Below, one piece after another: positions 16,837 to 26,590 of a stretch of DNA of 64,000 nucleotides. The translations under genes were made by a program, and so were the position numbers. Positions within the stretch are counted from its first letter, which is position 1, and each line of letters starts with the position of its first letter. The notes under the pieces are model-generated. The model did not search any database. It was not told the origin of the DNA and worked only from the letters and a program-made list of their open reading frames with translations. Origin of the DNA: Bin94 sp965215535 (GTDB lineage Bacteria > Gemmatimonadota > Gemmatimonadetes > Longimicrobiales > Gaopeijiaceae); assembly GCA_965215535.1 (NCBI GenBank), contig OZ244063.1, positions 930,001-994,000 of the forward strand, given 5' to 3'.

Positions 16837-17810
16837 TACGATTCCGCCCCGGCGCTGTGATGCAGCGTCTCCGCCCGGTCGCTCCACTCCCCGATCTCCA
16901 GCTCGCGGAAGCGATCGACCGAGAAGTCCTCCACGGCAAAGGATCCCATGACCGCTCCATGCACAAGAAGGCTCCGGATCAGATCCGGGTTTTCCAGCGA
17001 CCGCTGAAGATCGCCAGGTGTGGAGGGCGTGCGGGCCCCGCGCAGGCGAAGGCGGTGCAGAGATCCGAGCAATCCCCCGGCAAAGGCGTCGCCTGCACCG
17101 GTGGGATCGACGACCCCGGAGACCGGATAGGCGGGAGAGGACACCCTCCAGTCGGGGCCGAAGCCCAGAGCGCCCTCGGCACCCCGCTTGATGACGACAA
17201 GGCGGGGACCGCGCGCGCGAATCCAGCGGGCCGCGTCGTCGAGCGTTGCCTGACCCGAGAGCTGCATGGCCTCTTCATCGTTCACGAAGAGCAGATCGAT
17301 GCGCTTCAGGAGCCGCAGCAGCTCGGCGCGCGATCCCTCGATCCAGAAGTTCATGGTGTCGGCGGCCACCAGACCCGGGTTGGCGAACTGGTCGAGGACG
17401 CGGTTCTGGAGGATGGGATCGATGTTGCCCAAAAAGATCATCGCGGAATCGCGGAAGGCGACCGGGATCACCGGATTGAAGTCGGCAAAGACGCCCAGCC
17501 GGGTCTCGAGGGTTTCGCGGGTGCGGAAGTCGTCGTGGTAGCGGCCCGCCCAGAAGAAGCTCTCGCCGGGGCGCTGCTCAATCCCGCCCAGATCCACCAT
17601 CGGCGCCGCGGCCGCCCGGTCGGAGCGGGCGAGAAACTCCAGGCGCTCCAGCGGATAGTCCTCGCCCACAACCGCCACCACGCGCACCGGAGCCAGAAGC
17701 GAGGCTGCGGCGCTGAAGAAGGTGGCCGAGCCGCCGATCACCCGCTCTGCGCGGGCGGCGGGAGTCTCGATCGTGTCGAGCGCTACGCTACCGATCGCCA
17801 GAATCGACAC
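16836..17810 (-). CDS. PfkB-family sugar/nucleoside kinase
   Basis: A 324-residue ribokinase-fold kinase. The N-terminus ILAIGSVALDTIETP with RVIGGSATFFSAAASLL is the substrate-binding half, and GVVDPTGAGDAFAGGLLG is the PfkB signature 2, with the catalytic Asp. The GTG at 17810 is chosen because residues before it have no family match and lie inside argS; the genes overlap by 23 bases. Substrate is not determined; such genes next to purM could act on ribose, adenosine or fructose phosphates, but nothing here decides. Coupled to purM by a one-base overlap. Confidence 0.85.
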   Translation of the reverse strand: MSILAIGSVALDTIETPAARAERVIGGSATFFSAAASLLAPVRVVAVVGEDYPLERLEFLARSDRAAAAPMVDLGGIEQRPGESFFWAGRYHDDFRTRETLETRLGVFADFNPVIPVAFRDSAMIFLGNIDPILQNRVLDQFANPGLVAADTMNFWIEGSRAELLRLLKRIDLLFVNDEEAMQLSGQATLDDAARWIRARGPRLVVIKRGAEGALGFGPDWRVSSPAYPVSGVVDPTGAGDAFAGGLLGSLHRLRLRGARTPSTPGDLQRSLENPDLIRSLLVHGAVMGSFAVEDFSVDRFRELEIGEWSDRAETLHHSAGAES

Positions 17811-19524
17811 TGCGTTCCATTCGTTCGGGGGCGGAGATGCCCAGCAGAGCCAGGCCATTGGCAAGGACGGTGCGGGCCGCGCCGACCAGCGCCAGACGGG
17901 CTCTGCGCAGGGAATCGTCTGCAACCAGGGCGCGCAGGGCAGGATCGCGCAGCGGATGGCCGGCCTGATACCAGGAGTTGACCAGACCGGCGGTGCGCTC
18001 CAGGTAGTCGCAGACCAGGTGGGGGGCGCGGGCGGCGGTGGCGCGGCGAAGATACCCGGGAAACTCGCCGAGCCGATTGATGACTTCGCGCTCCATGGAG
18101 GTGCAGAGGAGAGAGGGGTCGGCGGCGGTGCGGGAGTCGTCGCCGTAGTGGCGAACGGCCTGCTGCTGAATGCGGCAGAGGCGGGCATGGGCATACTGGA
18201 TCTTGTAGACCGGGTTGCGGTCGGACTGATCGAGCGCCAGATCGAGATCGAAGGTGAGGTGGGCCTCCGGGCGCCGCATCAGAAAGAAGTAGCGCGCGAC
18301 ATCGACCCCTACCTCGGCCACCAGATCGGCCAGGGTGGTGTAGGACCCTGCGCGCTTGGAGAGGCGAACCTCTTCGCCCCCGCGCACCACCGTCACCATC
18401 TGGTGCAGCACGTATTCGGGGTAGCCTGCGGGACGGCCCAGCGCCTGCAACCCCGCGCGCACCCGATCCACCGTGCTGTGATGATCGGCTCCCTGCACAT
18501 TGACAACATGGCGGAAGCCGCGCTCCCACTTGCTCATGTGGTAGGCCACATCGGGCAGAAAGTAGGTGGGCGAACCATCGCTCTTGACCATCACCCGGTC
18601 CTTCTGGTCGCCGAAGCGGGTCGTCGCCAGCCACTTGGCGCCATCTTCCATCCGGGTCAGGCCGGTGTTGTCGAGCGCCTCGATCGTCGCGGCCACGCGG
18701 CCCTCGCTGTACAGCCGGGTCTCGGGGTAGAATTCGTCGAAGTGGACGCCGAAGGCGGCAAGGTCGCGCTTCTGGGCGTCGCGCAGGATCCGCACCGCGA
18801 ATTCGCGAAAGCGCTCGAGCTCTTCCACCGACGGATCGCCCGGCTGCGGAGGGGGGTGCGCTTCGAGGAATGCGGCGGCCAGAGCGGCGATGTAGTCGCC
18901 ATGGTAGCCGCCCTCGGGGATCTCGACCGCGTGCCCCAGGCGCTGCAGACAGCGCACCCGCAGACTGGTCGCGAGCCGTTCGATCTGCGCACCGGCGTCG
19001 TTGAAGTAGAACTCGCGGTGAAGCTGCCAGCCCGACCACTCCAGGAGCGAGGCGATTGCATCGCCGAGCGCCGCCTGGCGGCCATGACCCAGGTGCAGCG
19101 GCCCGGTCGGGTTGGCCGAGACGAACTCGACCATGATCCGGCGCCCCTCTCCCTCGGCGCTGCGACCGTAGCTCTCTCCCGCCGCAAGGACCGTCTGCAC
19201 GGTGCCGCCGACCACTTCGGCATCCAGCCGAACGTTGAGAAACCCCGGCCCGGCCACCTCGACTGCGCGCACCCCCGCCGTTCGTTCCAGCGGCGCGACC
19301 AGCGATTCGGCGATTTCGCGCGGAGAGCGCCCGAGCCGCGAAGCCAGCACCAGGGCAAGGTTCGAGGCCAGATCGCCATGCCCCGGATCGCGCGGTCGCT
19401 CCAGGCGGAAGTTCGCGTCGGGAACCCCCAGCGCGGCGGCGGCCTCGCGGAGCGCGCCGGTCACCCGATCGGCAACGACAACCTCTCTGCGGTCGTCATT
19501 GCGATTGTGCGCCGCCTCTGCCAT
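17788..19524 (-). CDS. argS: Arginyl-tRNA synthetase
   Basis: Class I synthetase attaching arginine to tRNA-Arg. 578 residues. The N-terminal ArgRS additional domain is present (DANFRLERPRDPGHGDLASN), then SANPTGPLHLGHGRQAALG with the HIGH-type motif, VRLSKRAGSYTTLADL as the KMSKS-type loop, and a DALR anticodon-binding domain at the end (RLCRIQQQAVRHYG onward). The ATG at 19524 is 6 bases after the zinc-ribbon gene. Complete. Confidence 0.96.
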   Translation of the reverse strand: MAEAAHNRNDDRREVVVADRVTGALREAAAALGVPDANFRLERPRDPGHGDLASNLALVLASRLGRSPREIAESLVAPLERTAGVRAVEVAGPGFLNVRLDAEVVGGTVQTVLAAGESYGRSAEGEGRRIMVEFVSANPTGPLHLGHGRQAALGDAIASLLEWSGWQLHREFYFNDAGAQIERLATSLRVRCLQRLGHAVEIPEGGYHGDYIAALAAAFLEAHPPPQPGDPSVEELERFREFAVRILRDAQKRDLAAFGVHFDEFYPETRLYSEGRVAATIEALDNTGLTRMEDGAKWLATTRFGDQKDRVMVKSDGSPTYFLPDVAYHMSKWERGFRHVVNVQGADHHSTVDRVRAGLQALGRPAGYPEYVLHQMVTVVRGGEEVRLSKRAGSYTTLADLVAEVGVDVARYFFLMRRPEAHLTFDLDLALDQSDRNPVYKIQYAHARLCRIQQQAVRHYGDDSRTAADPSLLCTSMEREVINRLGEFPGYLRRATAARAPHLVCDYLERTAGLVNSWYQAGHPLRDPALRALVADDSLRRARLALVGAARTVLANGLALLGISAPERMERSVDSGDR

Positions 19525-19530
19525 TGCAGC

Positions 19531-19947
19531 TCAGCTCGCGTCCCGGGCCTTCGTCCGGCCACCCTTCCCCTTCGCGCCCTTCGCGCCCTTCGCCTCTGCG
19601 GCAGCGCTTTTCCTGCTCTTCGGCCCGGCATCCGACTTCGCGCCGCCCTTCGTCTGCGCAGCCCCATTGCTGCCCGCTTCCGCGCCGGAGCCGCCCTTGC
19701 TACCGCTGTCGCCCTTCGCCGACCCGCCCGCACCCCGCTCCTCGCTGGCCTTCTTGCGGTACTCCTCGGAGCGGTAGTCGGTGATATAGAAGCCCTCGCC
19801 GCGAAAGAGCAGACCGGCACCCCCCGAGATCAGCCGTTCGGCCGTCTCGTCGCAATAGGGACAAGGTGCAACCGGCGGATCGCTCATCCGCTGAAAGGTC
19901 TCGAACTCGCGGTTGCAGCCGCCGCATCGATACTCGTAGGTAGGCAT
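19531..19947 (-). CDS. FmdB-type zinc-ribbon protein with a long Lys/Gly/Ala tail
   Basis: 138 residues. The start MPTYEYRCGGCNREFETFQ with CPYC about 18 residues later gives the two CxxC pairs of the FmdB zinc ribbon. A short conserved element follows (GLLFRGEGFYITDYRSEEYRK cut by variation), and then ~75 residues of low complexity rich in Gly, Ser, Lys and Ala. The family is described as putative regulatory; the basic tail could bind nucleic acid, which is inference. The ATG at 19947 is set by the invariant MPTYEY. About 290 non-coding bases separate it from the mutase gene upstream. Confidence 0.85.
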   Translation of the reverse strand: MPTYEYRCGGCNREFETFQRMSDPPVAPCPYCDETAERLISGGAGLLFRGEGFYITDYRSEEYRKKASEERGAGGSAKGDSGSKGGSGAEAGSNGAAQTKGGAKSDAGPKSRKSAAAEAKGAKGAKGKGGRTKARDAS

Positions 19948-20241
19948 GGCGGGGAAAGCTAACACATCGCGCTGCCCGGGGAGCGGAATGCGGGACTTGT
20001 GCGCGGGCCGGGTTTCATGCAGAGCCGCGTGCGCGGGAAGCCATGAAGGTCTCTGGAATTTCCCACTTTCCGACCCATCATTGGGTGCGATAGGGAACCG
20101 CAGCGGCGCGCCGGTTCGCCATGCCCCACCACCCCTGACCCGGCCCCTGCGCGGGCCGGCCGGGAACGGGGCTGCAAGGACCGCGTGCGCGCGCGAACAC
20201 ACCCATCACCCTGGTTTCCGCGATCCCGCCCCCGCAGAAAC

Positions 20242-21798
20242 TCAGGCCGGCGCCTTCCAGCTTCCCCACACCTCCCGCAGGGTATCGCTGATCTCGCCCA
20301 GGGTGGCGCCTGCCCGGATGGCCGCGATCATCGGCGGGAGAAGATTTGCGTCGGTCGGGGCCACTGTGGCCAGGGCGCGCAGTGCGGCGGTCACATCGTC
20401 GGCGTTGCGTTCGGCCCGGAAGGCGGCCAGCGCAGACCGCTGCCGTTCGGCCATTGCCCGGAAATCGGGTGCGGACGCGGGTTCGTGGGCGCTTTCGTCA
20501 GTGTAGCGATTCACCCCCACCACAGTGCGGTTGCCGGCCTCGACCTCGAGCTGATGGCGGTAGGCCGCGCGGTGCACGCTCTCTTGCATGAACTCGATCG
20601 CTCCCGGAGACCCGCCCAGGGCGTCGATGCGCTCGATCAGGGCGCGCGCTTCGGTCTCCAGGCGGTGGGTCAGGCGTTCGATCAGGAAGCTGCCCCCCAG
20701 GGGATCGGCCCACGCGGCTACGCCCGATTCCTCGGCCAGGATCTGCTGGGTACGGAGCGCCAGGGCGGCGGCCTCGGGAGTGGGCAGCGAGAGCGCTTCG
20801 TCGTAGCCATTGGTGTGCAGCGACTGGGTTCCCCCCAGAACCCCCGCCAGCGCCTGAATGGCGACCCGCACCACATTGTTGAGGGGCTGCTGGGCGGTCA
20901 GGGTGGAGCCGCCGGTCTGGGTATGAAAGCGAAGTCGGCAGGAGCGGTCCGAGGCGTCGAAGCGTTCGCGCATGAGACGCGCCCAGAGACGGCGGGCAGC
21001 GCGAAACTTGGCGACCTCTTCGAGAAGATCGTTATGGGCGGCGAAGAAGAAGGAGATGCGCGGCGCAAAGTCCTCGAGGGCGATGCCGCGACCCAGCGCC
21101 CGGCGAACGTACTCGAGCCCGTTGGCCAGGGTGAAGGCGATCTCCTGGGCGGCGGTCGAGCCCGCCTCGCGAATGTGGTAGCCCGAGACCGAGATCGTAT
21201 TCCAGCGCGGGAGCTCGGCGGCGCAGAAGGCCATCAGATCGCTGACCAGGCGCAGCGAGGGCTCCACCGGGTAGATGTAGGTGCCGCGCGCAATGTATTC
21301 CTTGAGGATGTCGTTCTGGACGGTGCCGCGAAGCCGGTCGCGGGGAACTCCGGTTTCGTCCGCAACGGCGGTGTAGAGAGCCAGGAGGATGGGAGCGGTG
21401 GCATTGATCGTCATTGAGCAGGAGATCGCGCCCAGATCGATTCCGCGCAGAAGAAGGCGCATGTCGGCCAGAGAATCGATCGCGACGCCCACCCGGCCGA
21501 CCTCGCCCTCGGCCATCGGCGCGTCGGAGTCATAGCCCATCTGGGTGGGCAGATCGAAGGCGACCGAGAGGCCGGTGGTGCCGCGCCCGAGCAGAAAGTG
21601 GTAGCGGCGATTGGTCTCTTCGGCGGTTCCGAAACCCGCATACTGCCGCATCGTCCAGCGCCGACCGCGGTACATGGTGGGGTAGATGCCCCGGGTGTAG
21701 GGGAAGGAGCCGGGATCGCCCAGATCGGTGGCCGGGTCGAAGCCGGGAGGAGACGAAGCGGGGGCGGGCGGAAGGGGGTCGGGTCGGGGGGAGCTCAC
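20242..21798 (-). CDS. Methylmalonyl-CoA mutase, large (catalytic) subunit without B12 domain
   Basis: Converts methylmalonyl-CoA to succinyl-CoA, closing the propionyl-CoA pathway. The 518-residue protein has only the TIM-barrel substrate domain: PYTRGIYPTMYRGRRWTMRQYAG, GLSVAFDLPTQMGYDSD, WNTISVSGYHIREAGST and LHTNGYDEALSLPT. It ends ~530 residues in, so the cobalamin-binding subunit must be encoded separately, as in alpha/beta-type mutases. The GTG at 21798 overlaps the biotin-carrier stop (GTGA). The close isobutyryl-CoA type mutase cannot be fully excluded, although the propionyl-CoA carboxylase neighbours favour methylmalonyl-CoA. Confidence 0.9.
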   Translation of the reverse strand: MSSPRPDPLPPAPASSPPGFDPATDLGDPGSFPYTRGIYPTMYRGRRWTMRQYAGFGTAEETNRRYHFLLGRGTTGLSVAFDLPTQMGYDSDAPMAEGEVGRVGVAIDSLADMRLLLRGIDLGAISCSMTINATAPILLALYTAVADETGVPRDRLRGTVQNDILKEYIARGTYIYPVEPSLRLVSDLMAFCAAELPRWNTISVSGYHIREAGSTAAQEIAFTLANGLEYVRRALGRGIALEDFAPRISFFFAAHNDLLEEVAKFRAARRLWARLMRERFDASDRSCRLRFHTQTGGSTLTAQQPLNNVVRVAIQALAGVLGGTQSLHTNGYDEALSLPTPEAAALALRTQQILAEESGVAAWADPLGGSFLIERLTHRLETEARALIERIDALGGSPGAIEFMQESVHRAAYRHQLEVEAGNRTVVGVNRYTDESAHEPASAPDFRAMAERQRSALAAFRAERNADDVTAALRALATVAPTDANLLPPMIAAIRAGATLGEISDTLREVWGSWKAPA

Positions 21799-22337
21799 GC
21801 CGGATTCACTGCCTCGAACTCGATGAGGAGCTGTCCCTTCTCGACCGCCTCTCCCGGGGCGACCCTGACCCGGGTCACCCTGGCCGCCGCCGCCGCGCGC
21901 AGTTCGTTCTCCATCTTCATGGCCTCGACAATCAGCACGGTGTCGCCGGCGGCAACATCATCGCCCTCCTGCACGGCCACCTGCACCACCAGCCCCGGCA
22001 TCGGAGCCAGAAGCGGCTTCACCCGGTCTTCGCCGCCCTGCCCGCCCGAGAGAGCGCGAATCCGGGCCTGCCGCTCGTCCAGGACCTCGGCCGCGATGGC
22101 GCGTCCGCCGAGCGCGATCTCCCAGCGACCGGGTGCGCGGCGGTGGGCCCGAAGCGGAAGGGTGGCCGTATCCAGGGTCAGCGCGAAGCCGTCGGGCGCC
22201 CCTGTCGGAACAAGGGTGGCCGCGCGCGGATGGCCATCGATCGTGACCCGGCCAGCGGCGTCGATCGCGACCTCGTGGGTGCGACCGGCCAGCGAGATTC
22301 GGTAGCGCGCCGACGGCTGCCCGGCGAGAGGGCTCAT
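21795..22337 (-). CDS. Biotin carboxyl carrier protein (biotin/lipoyl attachment domain)
   Basis: A 180-residue protein whose last ~75 residues are a biotinyl domain: PLLAPMPGLVVQVAVQEGD and then IVEAMKMENEL with the Lys that receives biotin. The N-terminal ~100 residues form a beta-rich linker (ISLAGRTHEVAIDA) as in separate carrier subunits of acyl-CoA carboxylases. The ATG at 22337 overlaps the biotin carboxylase stop (ATGA), and the stop overlaps the mutase start. It supplies the carrier missing from the neighbouring carboxylase. Confidence 0.92.
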   Translation of the reverse strand: MSPLAGQPSARYRISLAGRTHEVAIDAAGRVTIDGHPRAATLVPTGAPDGFALTLDTATLPLRAHRRAPGRWEIALGGRAIAAEVLDERQARIRALSGGQGGEDRVKPLLAPMPGLVVQVAVQEGDDVAAGDTVLIVEAMKMENELRAAAAARVTRVRVAPGEAVEKGQLLIEFEAVNPA

Positions 22338-23878
22338 GAGGGCGGCTCCCGGTCGGCATTCGGTGTCGGGCGGGGATCGGGTCTGCCCGGTGGGACCTGG
22401 AGAGAGCGTTGCCAGGACGAGAGCGGCCTGCCGGTGCGCACGATCCGGGGGGACGCGACGCTGCTGCGATGGCGGTCCTCGAGAAGGACGGCGGCCGCGA
22501 GGAGCGCATCGCGCGCATGGGGAGGGAGATCGTCGGCCAGGAGATCGGGGTGGTCGTCGAGGTAGGCGGTGGTGAGGCGGCCGGCGCGAAAATCCTCTTC
22601 GTCCATGATGCGCCTCAGGAGGGGAGCGCAGGTGGCCACGCCGCCGATGAGCAGCTCGTCCAGGGCGCGGGCCATGCGTCGGATCGCCGCCGGTCGGTCG
22701 GGTCCCCAACTGATGAGCTTGCCGAGGAGGGGATCGTAGTGCAGTCCGATGCGCGAACCCGGGGCAATGCCCCCATCCCACCGCACTCCCGGCCCGCCAG
22801 GCAGCTCCAGGGCCGAGACGACGCCGGTCGCGGGCAGGAAGCCGTCGAAGGGCGATTCGCTGGTGATGCGGCACTCGATGGCGTGGCCGGCGAGCGGAAC
22901 GTCGTCCTGGCGCAGCGGCAGCGGTTCGCCTCCCGCAATCCGGAGCTGCCACTCCACCAGATCGGTTCCGGTCACCATCTCGGTAACCGGGTGCTCAACC
23001 TGCAGGCGGGTATTCATCTCCAGGAAGAAGAACTCGCCGCCGGCATGCAGGAACTCGACCGTGCCGGCCCCGACATAGTGAACGGCCCGGGCCGCGCGCA
23101 CCGCCGCCCGCCCCATCTCCGCGCGCGCAGCCGGGTCCAGGAGGGGCGAGGGCGCCTCTTCGATCAGCTTCTGGTGACGGCGCTGAATTGAGCACTCGCG
23201 CTCCATGAGATGCACCACATTGCCCTGGCGGTCGCCGAAGAGCTGGATCTCGATATGGCGAGGGCCCTCGAGAAAGCGTTCGATATAGACGCTGCCATCG
23301 CCGAAGGCCGCCTCCGCCTCGCGCGCAGCTGCCGCCAGGGCATCTTCAACCTCGTCGAGGCGCCGCACGACCCGCATTCCCTTGCCGCCGCCCCCGGCCG
23401 CCGCCTTGAGCAGCACCGGGAAACCGATCTCTGCTGCGGCCTCGCGGGCTTCGCGGGCCGACTTCAGGGGTGTGCTCGTTCCCGGAACGACCGGCACGCC
23501 TGCGGCCGCCATGCGCTGCCGTGCCTCGGTCTTGTCGCCCATGGCGCGGATGGTGGCGGCGGCAGGGCCCACGAAGACGAGCCCCGCCCGCTCCACCGCC
23601 TCGGCGAAGTCACCCCGTTCCGAGAGGAATCCGTAGCCGGGATGGATCGCCTGCGCACCCGATCGCGCCGCCGCCGCGAGGATCCGCTCTGCGTTGAGGT
23701 AGCTGTCGGCCGCCCGCGCGGGACCGATGCAGTGCGCCTCGTCGGCGGCCAAAACGTGGGGCGCGGTTCGATCGGCCTCGGAGAAGACCGCAACTGTGCG
23801 AATGCCCAGGTCGCGCGCCGTGCGAATGACCCGAAGGGCGATCTCGCCCCGGTTCGCGACAAGGACAGACTCGATCAT
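22334..23878 (-). CDS. accC: Biotin carboxylase subunit of an acyl-CoA carboxylase
   Basis: ATP-grasp enzyme that carboxylates biotin on the carrier protein. 514 residues. ESVLVANRGEIALRVIRTA opens the N-domain, GGGGKGMRVV is the ATP-grasp glycine loop, ERECSIQRRHQKLIEEAPS and EMNTRLQVEHPVTE are the hallmark biotin carboxylase segments. The C-terminal ~45 residues are low-complexity and not conserved. The ATG at 23878 overlaps the PDZ gene stop, and the stop overlaps the carrier start. With pccB and the carrier it makes a three-subunit propionyl/acetyl-CoA carboxylase. Confidence 0.93.
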   Translation of the reverse strand: MIESVLVANRGEIALRVIRTARDLGIRTVAVFSEADRTAPHVLAADEAHCIGPARAADSYLNAERILAAAARSGAQAIHPGYGFLSERGDFAEAVERAGLVFVGPAAATIRAMGDKTEARQRMAAAGVPVVPGTSTPLKSAREAREAAAEIGFPVLLKAAAGGGGKGMRVVRRLDEVEDALAAAAREAEAAFGDGSVYIERFLEGPRHIEIQLFGDRQGNVVHLMERECSIQRRHQKLIEEAPSPLLDPAARAEMGRAAVRAARAVHYVGAGTVEFLHAGGEFFFLEMNTRLQVEHPVTEMVTGTDLVEWQLRIAGGEPLPLRQDDVPLAGHAIECRITSESPFDGFLPATGVVSALELPGGPGVRWDGGIAPGSRIGLHYDPLLGKLISWGPDRPAAIRRMARALDELLIGGVATCAPLLRRIMDEEDFRAGRLTTAYLDDHPDLLADDLPPHARDALLAAAVLLEDRHRSSVASPRIVRTGRPLSSWQRSLQVPPGRPDPRPTPNADREPPS

Positions 23879-24873
23879 GGCCGCCGACGGGCGCGGGAGG
23901 GAGATGGGGGCGGGGCCTCGCGGCGACCGGTGACGGTCAGGGACTCGCCATCGCGCCAGATGGCGAAGACAATCTCTTCCTCGATCCGGTACGACGCCAG
24001 GATGCGGCGCAGCTCGGCGGCATCGTCCACCCTGCGTCCCTCGACATCGACCACCACATCGCCCGGGCGCAGTCCCAGCGGCGAATCGGCGGCGATATCG
24101 GCCACCAGAACCCCCTCGTCGGTTCCGAAGTAGGCGCCAAGCCCGGGGTTCAGATCGACCAGATCCAGCCCCGGAAAGGAGCCGAAAACACCGACCCACG
24201 CATCGGGGCGGCGGACGTCTGCAGTCCGGTCGATGATCTCGCGAACGTTCCCGGTCAGGTCGCGCATGTCTCCGGCATCCATGCGAATGCGTTCGGTCAT
24301 GCGGCGCATGCGGTGCTGCAGCGAATCCAGCGCAAGGGAATCGATCGTCAACGCGCTGAGGGAGGGCCAGGCGGACCAGGGAAGCCTCTCCGGACTCACC
24401 ATGAAGGTCAGCGTCTCGCCGTGGCGCTCCACCTCGACCTCGACCGTGTCGCCCTCCCCGGTCTCTGCAAGAAGTGCGCGCAGCCGTCTCTCGGCCGACC
24501 AGGCCCGGCGCTGCGCCTCCTCCGGCAACGGTTCCGCCAGAGCGTGTCCCGCAAAGCGAACGATGACGTCGCCCGTCTCGATCCCCGCACGCTCGGCCGG
24601 TCCACCCTCGGTGACGTCCCTGATCCGTACCCCGTCCTCGCGGTCCGGCGATGCGGACAGGTAGACGCCCAGTCGGGGTCTCATGTCGAAGAGTTCCCCG
24701 GTCTGCACGATCACGCACCGGTTTCCGTCGCAGACGCGCCCCTCCTGCGCACTCGCGGCGGCGCCCTGGGGCACTCCGGCCAGAAGGGCCACGACCGGCA
24801 GCGCCCATCCGGATTGCCGGATCCGGCGAACCCCGTCACCCACGCTCCTCGTCCTCGTTGCTCTCGTCTTCAT
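23875..24873 (-). CDS. Exported PDZ-domain protein
   Basis: 332 residues from the ATG at 24873, with a signal peptide (WALPVVALLAGVPQGAAASAQ). Two PDZ-like modules are visible: RLGVYLSASP..GVRIRDVTEGGPAERAGIETGDVIVRFAG in the N-terminal half, and GAYFGTDEGVLVADIAADSP with LGLRPGDVVVDVEGRRV near the C-terminus. Between them is a ~70-residue helical, Met/Arg-rich stretch. There is no HtrA-type protease domain, so it is likely a periplasmic scaffold or adaptor. Its place inside the carboxylase operon, with overlap to accC, is unexplained. Longer starts up to 24990 exist but add no signal sequence. Confidence 0.75.
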   Translation of the reverse strand: MKTRATRTRSVGDGVRRIRQSGWALPVVALLAGVPQGAAASAQEGRVCDGNRCVIVQTGELFDMRPRLGVYLSASPDREDGVRIRDVTEGGPAERAGIETGDVIVRFAGHALAEPLPEEAQRRAWSAERRLRALLAETGEGDTVEVEVERHGETLTFMVSPERLPWSAWPSLSALTIDSLALDSLQHRMRRMTERIRMDAGDMRDLTGNVREIIDRTADVRRPDAWVGVFGSFPGLDLVDLNPGLGAYFGTDEGVLVADIAADSPLGLRPGDVVVDVEGRRVDDAAELRRILASYRIEEEIVFAIWRDGESLTVTGRREAPPPSPSRARRRP

Positions 24874-25039
24874 CGCGATTCCTCTCCATCTGCGGATTGC
24901 GTCAGCCATGCCGGCGCGGATACCGGCCGGACCCCCCGGCCCGAAGCTGCATGCGCCCTCTGACGCGCGCGGCTCCCGGAGGGGTTGCATTTCGGCAATG
25001 GAGTGGAAGGAGAAGGAGAACCCATGGACGGGATCAGGC

Positions 25040-26590
25040 TCAGAGGGGAATGTTGCCGTGCTTCTTCGGCGGATTCGCGTCGCGCTTGCAGGCCAGCATG
25101 TCCAGGGCGTTGATCAGGTGGGGGCGGGTGTCGCGCGGATCGATGACATCATCGACGAAGCCGCGGGCAGCCGCGACAAAGGGGTGGGCAAAGCGTTCCC
25201 GATACTCGGCGATGCGGGCGGCGGTGGCGGCTTCGGGATCTTCGGCGGCGGCAATCTCCTTGCGGAAGAGGATCTCGACGGCGCCCTCGGGGCCCATGAC
25301 GGCGATTTCGGCCCAGGGCCAGGCAAGGTTGAGGTCGCCCCGCACATGTTTCGAATTCATGACATCGTAGGCACCCCCGTAGGCCTTGCGGACAATGACG
25401 GTGAGCCGGGGAACGGTGGCTTCGCAGAAGGCGTAGAGGAGCTTGGCGCCGTGGCGGATGATTCCTCCGTGCTCCTGGCCGACCCCGGGAAGAAAGCCCG
25501 GTACATCCTCGAAGACCACCAGGGGAATGTTGAAGGCATCGCAGAAGCGGACAAAGCGGGCGCCCTTGTCGGAGCTGTCGATATCGAGCACACCCGCCAG
25601 AACCGCAGGCTGATTGGCGACGATCCCCACCGCGTGCCCCCCCAAATGTGCGAATCCGGTCACCAGATTGCGGGCAAAGGCGGCGTGGACCTCGTAGAAG
25701 TCGCGGTCGTCCACCACCTCGCGAATCACATCCAGGATGTCGTAGGGGCGGTTGGGGCTCTCGGGAACGATCTCAAGGAGGCGCTCGCTCCGCCGGTCGT
25801 GCGGGTCGGCGTTCCCGCCGCGTGGCGGGCGCTCCTCGTTGTTCGATGGGACATAGCGGAAGAGCTGCCGTACCGAAGCCAGCGATTCGGCCTCGCTGTC
25901 GTGCGCAAAGTGGGCCACGCCGGAGACCTCTGCATGGACATCTGCACCCCCCAGCCCCTCCTTGTCCACGTCCTCGTGGGTGACGGTTTTCACCACATCG
26001 GGTCCGGTCACGAACATGAAGCTCGTGCCCCGCACCATGTAGACCAGATCGGTAATTGCAGGAGAATAGACGGCGCCGCCCGCGCAGGGCCCCAGAATCA
26101 CGCTGATCTGCGGAATGACCCCCGAGGCCAAGGTATTGCGAAGGAAGATGTCGGCATAGCCCCCGAGCGAAACCACTCCCTCCTGGATGCGCGCGCCCCC
26201 GGAATCGTTGAGTCCCACGACAGGCGTTCCATTCTTCAGCGCCAGCTCCTGGATCTTGACGATCTTTTCGGCGTGGGTCTCGCTGAGCGATCCGCCGAAG
26301 ACGGTAAAGTCCTGCGAAAAGAGATAGATCGGCCGGCCGTGAATGGTGCCATAGCCGGTCACGACGCCATCGCCGGGGATTTTGCGGTCGGCCAGCCCGA
26401 AGTCGGAGGAGCGGTGCGTGACGAAGCGGTCGAGCTCGACAAAGGAGTCGGGGTCCAGGAGCAGATCGATGCGTTCGCGCGCCGAGAGCTTGCCGCGGGC
26501 GTGCTGGGCCTTCAGGCGGGCTTCGCCTCCACCTCGGCGCGCCTCGCGGCTGCGCTCCGCAAGTCGCTCCAGGGCGGTGCGGTGCTTCAT
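25040..26590 (-). CDS. pccB: Acyl-CoA (propionyl-CoA type) carboxylase, carboxyltransferase subunit
   Basis: Transfers carboxyl from biotin to propionyl- (or acetyl-) CoA. 516 residues with both crotonase-fold halves: ARERIDLLLDPDSFVELDRF, QDFTVFGGSLSETHAEKIVK, GLNDSGGARIQEGV and GPCAGGAVYSPAITD in the first; LPGVGQEHGGIIRHGAKLLYAF and RKAYGGAYDVMNSKH in the second, ending in KHGNIPL, the usual PccB end. The ATG at 26590 overlaps the binding-protein stop (ATGA). The mutase downstream supports propionyl-CoA as substrate. Confidence 0.93.
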   Translation of the reverse strand: MKHRTALERLAERSREARRGGGEARLKAQHARGKLSARERIDLLLDPDSFVELDRFVTHRSSDFGLADRKIPGDGVVTGYGTIHGRPIYLFSQDFTVFGGSLSETHAEKIVKIQELALKNGTPVVGLNDSGGARIQEGVVSLGGYADIFLRNTLASGVIPQISVILGPCAGGAVYSPAITDLVYMVRGTSFMFVTGPDVVKTVTHEDVDKEGLGGADVHAEVSGVAHFAHDSEAESLASVRQLFRYVPSNNEERPPRGGNADPHDRRSERLLEIVPESPNRPYDILDVIREVVDDRDFYEVHAAFARNLVTGFAHLGGHAVGIVANQPAVLAGVLDIDSSDKGARFVRFCDAFNIPLVVFEDVPGFLPGVGQEHGGIIRHGAKLLYAFCEATVPRLTVIVRKAYGGAYDVMNSKHVRGDLNLAWPWAEIAVMGPEGAVEILFRKEIAAAEDPEAATAARIAEYRERFAHPFVAAARGFVDDVIDPRDTRPHLINALDMLACKRDANPPKKHGNIPL